A DNA stretch of 64,000 bases from Coprinellus micaceus (Eukaryota > Basidiomycota > Agaricomycetes > Agaricales > Psathyrellaceae): positions 1,984,001 to 2,048,000 of the forward strand of contig OX596342.1 in the NCBI GenBank assembly GCA_951394405.1, given 5' to 3'. Numbering within the stretch: the first letter of the stretch is position 1; each line of letters begins with the position of its first letter. The notes below the pieces were generated by a model that was not told the DNA's origin, made no database searches, and worked only from the letters and a program-made list of their open reading frames with translations. This document shows positions 56,426-64,000 of the stretch, piece by piece. A program made the translations under genes and the position numbers.

Positions 56426-59415
56426 ATGGCCGAAGCACAGCATGGCGACTTCGTACAGGGATCTTCCAGTCGACCATATGCGACCAGTGAGCACCGTCCT
56501 TTACATGGGCGATATCCCAATCCCCAGTCGCGATCTCAGGGAACTGACTTTTAAATGCATTTGGCATAGACCACCACACCTACCGAGCCCCGGTGCACAA
56601 CGTTGGGCAGGCGTGGAATTCTAATAGTGGCGTGAACCAAGGTAAGCGCTTGTTCTCCCTACTACTTCATCCCTGCGTTAACTTCGGTATCCAGGTATCA
56701 TTAATCAGTTCGTGTATCATGGTTCGGCACCCGGCCTCCCAGTCTGCCTCATGCCCATCCCCGATGCGTCGCATACTCGCAATCCCCGAACTTGTCCTCC
56801 CAACTCGAAATGCCTCCCTGGTACGCGGAAGAAGGTGCTCGGCAAGCTACGGTCGTGGGTACTGGATGAACCGTTTGAGGATCTCGAAGAACCCGACTGG
56901 TCCTACTTTCTTCGATTCAACGAGGAGTCCCGACCAAGTCCAATTCCCGAAGGCACCCGTATCGTGTGGCTTTGCGGACCTGTAGGATGTGGCAAATCCG
57001 CAATCTCTCAGGCAGTGGCAGACGACCTCGACGAGAGGGGTCTTTTGTTGGGCTGCTTCTTCTTCTTCCGAGGGTCAGGCGATAGGAGTCGCATCGCTAG
57101 GCTCGTCGTGACCCTGGCCTATCAGATGATGGCTAAGGTTCCACCTACTCGTCCATTCGTCGAGTCTGCGCTCAAGGAGCCGGGTCTGGAAGCGATGTCA
57201 CCGGGCAATCAGCTTGAGCGCTTAATATTTGAGCCCCTCCATAAGCATCTACGTGATCTGGAAGCAGCCGCAAAGCCTATCCCAGTCGTTGACTGCCCCA
57301 ACTTGGCCCCCTCCGTCGTCATGATGGATCCAACGCCAGAACCTGCATCCCGCAAGCGACAAAGCGAGTCGGAAATCCCCCACGCCAAGCGCATGCGACA
57401 CCATAGTCCGGTGAACACCTCCGCCGGTTCCCCACTTCCTCCACCTCCGCCATCATCCCTACCCCCAACGTTTGGCCCATTCCTTGTTCTCTTGGATGGG
57501 ATTGATGAGTGCGAGGATCGTGGAGAGGTCGCGGAGCTGATCAATGACATCCTCCTCCTGTCCGAGCGATATCCCAACCTTCCGCTCCTCTTTCTCATTG
57601 CCAGTCGCATTGAGGAGCATATTCGGGCACGTATCCAGCGGCCTGAGGTCCACGTCGAGAATCTGCGGGACCACCACCCTCGGCGTGACATCATGGCCCT
57701 GGTTCGGCACACCTTTGCAAAGGCCGCGAAGGAAAGTCTCGTCATTCAATCGTATGGGCAAGAATGGCCACCCGAGCACAATGTCGACCGACTCGTTGAA
57801 CATGCAGACGGATCCTTCATTTTCATCACCACACTACTCTCGTACATCTTGGGTCTGGAGGTGGAGGAAGCAGATGGGTTGACGCCGATGGATCGGTTTA
57901 AGCTTGCCCTCGATATGAATCCGGGATTGGACGGCCTCTACTACCAAATTTTACGACGTGCCAAGCACACACCCCATTTCGGCCGAATAGTCCTCACTAT
58001 CGCACTCCTCCATAAGCCACTTCCCATCCCCGATCTCGCCAAACTTCTCCAAATTCCCCCTTTCCAGGTCGTTAATACTCTAGTCCCCCTCCAGTCCATC
58101 TTCCATGTCCCTGGGGATGATGAGACGCCAGTCACCGTGTTCCATACATCCCTCAGAGACTTTATCCTTGACGAGGAGCGGTCCAAAGGGATAATCTCAC
58201 CGTCCCAGCGAGATGATGTTCGCACATATCTCGCCTACAAGACCCTGAAGATCTGCATTGAACCCTGGGCCCCACCATATGGAACCTTCACCCTTCAGCG
58301 GTATGCGGAAAACTTTGTCACCAATCATTGGACAGTCCTACCAGGCCTGGCAAAACAGCACCTGGACTTCATTTTCGACATCGCCAAACCCTACCTTGCA
58401 ATGTGTCACTTCCAGATTGCCTTGGTGGCATATTTCACCTCAGTTGCATCTACCCCACCTAACATTTTACTGGGTGTCCCAGGCAGCCAACATTGCCTTG
58501 GTGTCAGCGCTTGGACCCCAGTTGGGTTTCTCTTAAAAGCCTTTTTGAAGATTGTGACAAACACTGCGTGGGCAAACAGTGATGGAACCCCAATTTCCAT
58601 TGCATGGGTGGATAAGATTCGGGAAACCCCCCCTGGACCCGACCTACATCGATGCCTCGCTGTCCATTTGATGCGATGTCTTTTCCCCTATGCTGTACCT
58701 GGGATTCTCGACCCTAACTACGCCATTGAACACTGGACTTACCACCTGGCCTTGGGTGTTGTGGCAGACAGTGAACTTGACGATGCAGCCTTGCTACGCT
58801 TCCTTGAATCCCCCTACCCATGCCTAGAGTGGAAAGCCCGTGGTCAGTACCAGGATTTGGCAAGTGATAAGATGGTGGCCAATGTTCAAAAAGCGGTCCA
58901 TGCCATTGAAGTGAGGGTAAGCACAGTTCCTGACCCAGTGTGGACTCAACTGACCCTGATTAGTTTCCAGGCCTTCTTGAATCCAGCCCTTGGGCTGAAG
59001 GTAGCGGGGAGTGGCGCGGCATACCTGTGAATTTCAGTGTGAGTTGTGATCTGCCTTTTCGTCATTAGTATTCAATCTCAGCAATATGTGCAATGTTTAG
59101 AGAGACTGTGAAGGCCTATCGGTACTGAACATGCTGAGGGTAAGGGTTTTGAGAAAATGCCATCTTCCTCACGGCATTCTAATTCAACAATGGCAGGTTT
59201 TCTGTGCCCTCATGCAAATTGTCAGCAATCCGGAGATCAACTCTGCTTTGGTCCGCCTCAACCTTCAAGTTCCCAGAGATGTCACAGTATATTTCCAGTT
59301 GCGTATTCATCGAGCTTGGCCTGGCACAAAGAAATGCTCATGGTTGGCTTGGCTAGAGACTCCAGAGTCTCGCTTGCTCCCCCCAGAAGCTTGGTTCTGG
59401 AGATATGTACACTGA
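56426..59415 (+). CDS. NACHT-domain NLR-like protein (NLR-7)
   Basis: Six exons give 895 residues: 56426-56486, 56570-56641, 56695-58916, 58964-59038, 59101-59139 and 59197-59415. It is the tandem paralogue of NLR-6, with the same 61- and 72-nt first exons, GIINQF junction, SHTR, CLPGTR, Walker A GPVGCGKS and Walker B VLLDGIDECED. The middle of the protein (about residues 560-700) diverges more than the NACHT part. The tail encodes FPGLLESSPWAEGSGEW, EGLSVLNML and a last exon that ends WFWRYVH. Its stop codon (TGA, 59413-59415) lies inside the terminal inverted repeat of the adjacent Tc1/mariner-type insertion; NLR-6 stops ten codons earlier at FPPEE. The frame is otherwise open, and the gene looks functional. 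Confidence 0.87.
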
Positions 59416-60497
59416 CTTACCAAAAAGAATGTCCCGCTCACCATTATTTACATAGAAATAGCTACAGTGAACGGGTGTGGCCAAAGCCTATGTATATAAC
59501 ATATATGCATATAACAAACAATTGTACCAATGACTGACGCAAAGAACCTTGTATTGCATCAGCAATGGGGCAATGTGGGTGACGGCTCCCAAATTGGTGC
59601 TGGTAATTATGGCAGCCAATCGATAGTTCCATGACAAAAGCCTCTCTCACTTGATGCACACTGGACCAAATACTCTAAAACTCTCCATACATCCTCTCAA
59701 CACGTATCTCTACAAGCATGACACCAAACATGACCCCGACTGAAAAGGCAATCATCTGCACCATGAAAACGGCAGGAGCCTCGCTTGATGATGTTCGCAC
59801 CGCATTAACAGGCCACTGCGACCTCAGAAACTGCTCAATTAGTTACATATTTGAAGGATACACTGAGAAGGAAAACCACTACATTGTAGAAATATAACTC
59901 GGCGTCCAATGAAGGTTGTGGCCCAGGATAGTTAAAATATACTGGAGCTTCCCGGTGATGGCACTGTGCAGAAATGCTGTTCACCGAGAATGGCATTGGT
60001 CTTCTCCACTGGCCACCAAATAACCCCAGCATAAAAATTATAGAGCTCCTCTGGGACCATATAGACACCAAAATTGCCAAGAACCCCCCCTGTCAGCATC
60101 AGAGGAGATTTTGTGGGAGGCACTGCAGGAGGAGTGGTGTGAAATTCCAAGGTTCTATACTGCACTGTTCCAATGATCTTTACCCAGTCAAGTGGCACCA
60201 TTGGCTGCTTCGGAAGGTAAGTCTTCTAGATACCAACTCTTGTTACGATCTGCACAGTTTATGTGCTATAATATCTTGTTTTTGTGATGGTACAAGGGGA
60301 AAACGGCCCTCTTTTGATGACTTGATCGTGCAATCACGTCCTCCTGATGTCAGTTCTCTTTCAATAGCTTAGATACCCCACAATACGGTTTATTGGATGT
60401 AGAAGTGCGTGATACATGAATCCTATAGCCCCCCGGCTGCCCAATATAAAGATATAAAATCATCTTGGAGCGGGACAATCTTTTTGGTAAGTCAGTG
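59410..60497 (+). mobile_element. Tc1/mariner-type DNA transposon, internally deleted
   Basis: A 1088-bp insertion has near-perfect 30-bp terminal inverted repeats starting CACTGACTTACCAAAAAGA at the left, mirrored at the right end (one mismatch). It is flanked by TA on both sides (59408-59409 and 60498-60499). The equivalent place in unit 1 (about 48965-48970) is an uninterrupted empty site. Transposase remnants are an N-terminal helix-turn-helix-like frame (MTPTEKAIICTMKTAG, from 59718) and a C-terminal DDE-region piece (GIGLLHWPPNNPSIKIIELLW, then WEALQEEWCEIPRFY after a frame change). The catalytic centre between them is missing, so it is non-autonomous. Confidence 0.92.
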
Positions 60498-60499
60498 TA

Positions 60500-61157
60500 C
60501 CATGTTCCTAATATTCATATGACCCCTAGAATCCTCATGCTTTCAATTCATCGTCGGTCCTATCAGATGTATACTTGGTCGTACCAACCACTGTAATGTC
60601 ATTACACAATACCCTAGCTACGAAGAAGTACACGACATGCATTGTTCATTGTGGACACTTTGAATCGTACCATTACCTCCCCTTCTTCTTGCCTCCCCAT
60701 CCCCAAACACTTTATCATCTGCATATACTGCCCTCGGAAGTGTTGGCGCCATAGCAGGGTCCCACCTACCCGAATATTCACAAAATAGGGCCAGGACACT
60801 GTCTGTGAGTAAGTGTGCAGGCCTGAACCGATTTTGCGAGCACCGTCTATCCCTCGATGCTCGCTCTCCTTGACATTCGAATCAACTGTGACCCGACGAT
60901 TTGGACACAAAATCACATGGAACGAGAGCAAGGGAACCCCTCAAAGGACCGCCAATGGGGCCAGTGGTTCACTCAGAAACTGCTTTAATTGTACTGAAAG
61001 GTGTTCCACAGCATCTTCATCATGCCTCATCATCCAATCACATTGAAATAAGTGCCCTAGTCTGGTGTGAGTCGTCCTGCCTTGGCCCTTCGCCTTGGGG
61101 TGGCAAATACTACTTAGCACGTGTGCTTATGTTTGGCATGCCTCACCACACACTATG
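60500..61157. other. Unit 2 flank matching 48970-49630
   Basis: Non-coding duplicate of the NLR-6 downstream flank. Recognisable blocks include AGATGTATACTTGGTCGTAC and CCCCTCAAAGGACCGCCAAT. No gene. Confidence 0.6.
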
Positions 61158-62311
61158 TTATTGCTGTTTGCATCAAACCTGAGAATCGCGCACGTGTGCA
61201 TCATGCGTGCACATTTCCGTCCCTGATCTTCCTGACACCTTTTCTCCACAACGGCTGCACGTATAAACATGATTCCGGGTGCTTTGGGTGAGCGTTGACG
61301 TCTCATACACCCGAATGTAATTTATATAGCGATAGACGAAGATTCTAATATTGATTGCACCTGAAACACTGGTTTGGGTGAAAATTTGCCTATTCCTTCA
61401 CTATCTCAGTAAGGAATGGTCTCATTGGGGGAAGTGGTGCACCTACGCAAGGAAATATATGTAGCATACACCTGAATGTATTTCATCTGGCGAGAAACAG
61501 CTGGGAACCCATTAATATAGGGGACTCACGCTTGTTGTCGTGGCAGCAACCCCCGAACCTATTTCACATACTACTTCCCCATCCCTTCATGTACCCCCAA
61601 TATCCTTTCACATTTAGGTACCCTTGACCTGTTCATTTTGCATAGGCTAGAGTTCTTAGTATATTATCATGGTACAATGAGGTCGATCGTGTAAGAAAAA
61701 GCTGCACTCCGTAGGCTGATGTGTTTTGTTGTATTTGGCAGCAACCACAACGCGGAGGTCATGTTGTCTCCCTCTGCGTTTTTGGCACACGTCCCATCAG
61801 ATACCCAATGATGGAGATATACTGTGCAACATGAACCAGTTCTCTTTGCCTAATGGAGAGACCCGATTGGAAGTAGACGGAGTCTAGCGCAAGCAATACC
61901 AAACATAAGGTAGGCCAGTCTGATGCTCTACTAGCAGGGGTGCGTGACCTATCTCAATGGGTTCTCGGCCGTTTCTTGCCAGATAAAATACATTCGGGCG
62001 TATGCTACATATATTTCCTTGCGTAGGTGCACCACTTCCCCCAATGAGACCATTCCTCGCCGAGATAGCGAAGGAATAGGCAAATTTTCACCCAAACCGG
62101 TGTTTCAGGCGCGATCAATCTTAGAATCTTCGTCTATCACTATATAAATTACATTCGGGTGTATGAGACGTCAACGCTCACCCAACGCACCCAGAATCAT
62201 GTTTATACGTGCAGCCGTTGTGGAGAAAAGGCATCAGGAAGATTGGGAACGGAAATGTGCGTGGGTGATGCATGCGCACGCGATTCTCAGGTTTGATGCA
62301 AACAGCAATAA
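61158..62311. mobile_element. Element with long terminal inverted repeats (fold-back type)
   Basis: The left arm (61158-61525) and right arm (about 61945-62311) are inverted copies about 365 bp long with some mismatches. Both termini read TTATTGCTGTTTGCATC. The central about 420 bp has no long open frame. Unit 1 lacks this sequence at the matching place (around 49630-49650), so it is an insertion. No transposase is visible, and the superfamily cannot be assigned. The arms could pair into a long hairpin. Confidence 0.85.
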
Positions 62312-63160
62312 AGGAGCGTCCCTCGGACTCCCTCCTGGCTACATAAACCAGACATAACTGCTCGAGCTCCACCGTCTGTCCTGCAAATGCTGCAGGATGG
62401 AGTGGGCTGTCTGCTGGTAGATTAAGACATTGAATCACACTCGCAGGCATTAACTGAACCCAAACTTGATCAACCGATGGCTTGAGGGTACGTGGATGGT
62501 TCCAAGAGTGGGGGATCAGGGGAGGAGGACACATAAGCGCCCAAACCTCTGAGCCCTCCCATGTAGCCAACCTTGTTTTCCCTCTTCTAAATTTTGGTCG
62601 CTTGGCAATGGCCAAAGCGAACCAGCTCACCTGCTCCTATGTAAGTATCTTGATTTGTACCCGCCTGGTTGCAAGCCAATGTTTAACTGCGGCCCTCACA
62701 CAGAGAAGCGAGACTGATGAAGCTGGCCTTGGCTTGCTGGCATGAGGCAGAATCTATACTGGCCCCGGCTCGCCACAACGGGAAGCGTACACTGTTCGAA
62801 ATTCGAATACCTTTTGCTCAGCGTCAATGTGCTTTGCCCACACACCGGATTCCCCCGCCTTCAAACACCCCTACCCTACCCGTCTTACCTCTCCCTCCCG
62901 CCTCTTCCCTCCGACATCCTCACACCCACCTTCCTTCCTTCCTTCCTCCGAAATCAAAATGTACCCTCACACATCATCCTCGGAAGCCCCTTACCCAAGT
63001 CGCATCAGGGAAAGAGATACATATCATCAGCAGGATCAAATTAAAACAAGCTGTAAATTCATCTGTAAGTGTGAATGTAAGTGGGTATACCAGACCAGAG
63101 TCACCAGACACTCAACACCTGGTAACGATAAGATTGGACCTCGTACCCTACCTACCCAAT
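62312..63160. other. Unit 2 flank matching 49645-50280
   Basis: Starts with the GGAGCGTCCCTCGGACTCCC block shared with unit 1 and continues as a non-coding duplicate. No gene seen. Confidence 0.6.
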
Positions 63161-63495
63161 ACCTACCTAGACTCAACTAGAAGCTAATCGTAGCATAGAG
63201 GTCAAAGACCACACCGAACGCCTAGCACCGGCTCATATCAAGTGAAGGGATACATACCAAGTAAGCCTACTGGCACTTGTGAATGTAAGAGGTATGAGAT
63301 CAAGATCAAGATCAAGACAGGAAAATTAGACATGCAAGAAACAGGGCGCGGAAGAGAAGGGGGGGATTAAATGTTAAACAGACATGGATATTGTGGGTCG
63401 GAAGGGGGTGTGAGTATGGTGTAAGGCTCCTGAACTTCTCAATGGCTCCCCAGATTTCAGAAGCTGCCGACTATACAGCTCTCCTTACGAGAAAC
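63161..63495. repeat. LysM 3'-flank copy at the end of unit 2
   Basis: Third copy of the block at 50288 and 50754, with the microsatellite changed to repeated ATCAAG (63299-63318). It marks the right edge of the duplicated unit. Confidence 0.6.
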
Positions 63496-63499
63496 ACAT

Positions 63500-63700
63500 T
63501 AGGGGGTTTCACGGTGGGCCAACTTTGGGCCAACTTGGCATCCAACTTGATGTCCAACTTCCATCAAGTTGGAACCGCTCGACTTCTCGAGTTGGATGCA
63601 AATCGTGCTTGTGAGCACGATTTGCAACCAACTTGCCAAGTTCGAACCCCCAACTCGAGTTCCGACTTTCTCAGAGTTTCTCATGCGCCGTCCCGTGATA
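63500..63700. repeat. Hairpin-rich CCAACTT repeat
   Basis: The CCAACTT/AAGTTGG word recurs in both orientations. A perfect 13-bp stem (TGCAAATCGTGCT, 63597-63609, with its inverse at 63614-63626) has a 4-base loop and is extended by GTTGG/CCAAC. It resembles a small inverted-repeat element upstream of the last gene. Confidence 0.6.
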
Positions 63701-63804
63701 TCCTCGTGACCATAGGATTTTTTGTACACGCGAGCTTCGCTTGTTGTCGTCGTCTCTTCCTGCAATCAACCTACCAGGCCTCCCAGCCCTTTTCACTCTC
63801 TATC

Positions 63805-64000
63805 ATGACCGGTTCTCACACCTCACGGGTGAAAAAGCAGGATGACACCAGCAAAAAGAAGACCAGCGCCACCGTCAAGGAGAAGAAAAGCGCAGGGGCC
63901 AAGAAAGGAAAGCAGAGCGGCGACAACAAGAAGGCCGCCAAAGAGGAGAAAGAAGAGAAACCCGGCAAGAAGAATCTCGAATGGGTGAAGAACCCAGCGT
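63805..64000 (+). CDS. 5' part of a lysine-rich protein, cut by the window end
   Basis: An ATG-started frame runs open to the last base (65 residues). The first 55 residues are dominated by Lys, Glu, Ser and Ala (repeats such as KKKTS, KEKKS and EEKEEK), after which the sequence becomes NLEWVKNPA. The charged leader suggests a nuclear or nucleic-acid-associated protein or a disordered tail. No domain is visible in the portion present. Confidence 0.55.
   Translation, partial: MTGSHTSRVKKQDDTSKKKTSATVKEKKSAGAKKGKQSGDNKKAAKEEKEEKPGKKNLEWVKNPA

Overview
The window reads as nuclear DNA of a mushroom-forming basidiomycete (Agaricomycetes). Genes are split by many short introns (about 47-75 nt) with GT..AG borders. 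They include recognisable eukaryotic housekeeping genes: GINS subunit PSF1, NEDD8-E1 subunit ULA1/APPBP1 and Golgi protein YIF1. The accessory content is typical of this class: NACHT STAND (NLR-like) genes carrying SHTR and CLPGTR signatures, F-box/LRR-like proteins, LysM genes and a MYND zinc finger.

Layout. 1-936: MYND protein. 3.8-10.8 kb: two NLR genes on the + strand (NLR-1, NLR-2); a broken F-box 5' end lies head to head with NLR-1. 12.2-17.0 kb: three minus-strand genes (a four-TM protein, a DUF2358-like protein, PSF1). 17.1-28.1 kb: a tandem array of TGL2-like lipases (four intact, one 5'-truncated pseudogene), each intact copy with six exons. 28.3-30.2 kb: ULA1. 30.8-35.0 kb: NLR-3 and an intact F-box gene, head to head; this is an inverted duplicate of the NLR-1 locus. 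36.4-39.2 kb: an NLR pseudogene (NLR-4). 40.1-41.8 kb: intact YIF1. 42.5-63.4 kb: a roughly 7-8 kb compound unit present twice in tandem. Each unit holds decayed antisense LysM, decayed YIF1, an unrecognised conserved stretch and a complete NLR (NLR-6, NLR-7). A truncated NLR (NLR-5) sits at the left edge. The second unit carries a Tc1/mariner-type insertion with matching terminal inverted repeats and a TA duplication, and a second insertion with long (about 365 bp) inverted arms. 63.8 kb to the end: the 5' part of a lysine-rich gene.

Function. The locus combines NLR-type innate-immunity or self/non-self receptors with lipases and chitin-binding (LysM) sequences, around a few housekeeping genes. 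Several NLRs encode their N-terminal motif, rich in Gly, Asn and His, on a separate phase 1-1 mini-exon. By analogy with filamentous-fungal NLRs I suggest this is an amyloid-type signalling motif (inference). In both tandem units the NLR stayed open while its passengers decayed. All exon models below were assembled by hand from splice consensus and paralogue comparison. The summed coding lengths of every intact multi-exon model with a resolved start are divisible by three. No database search was run.
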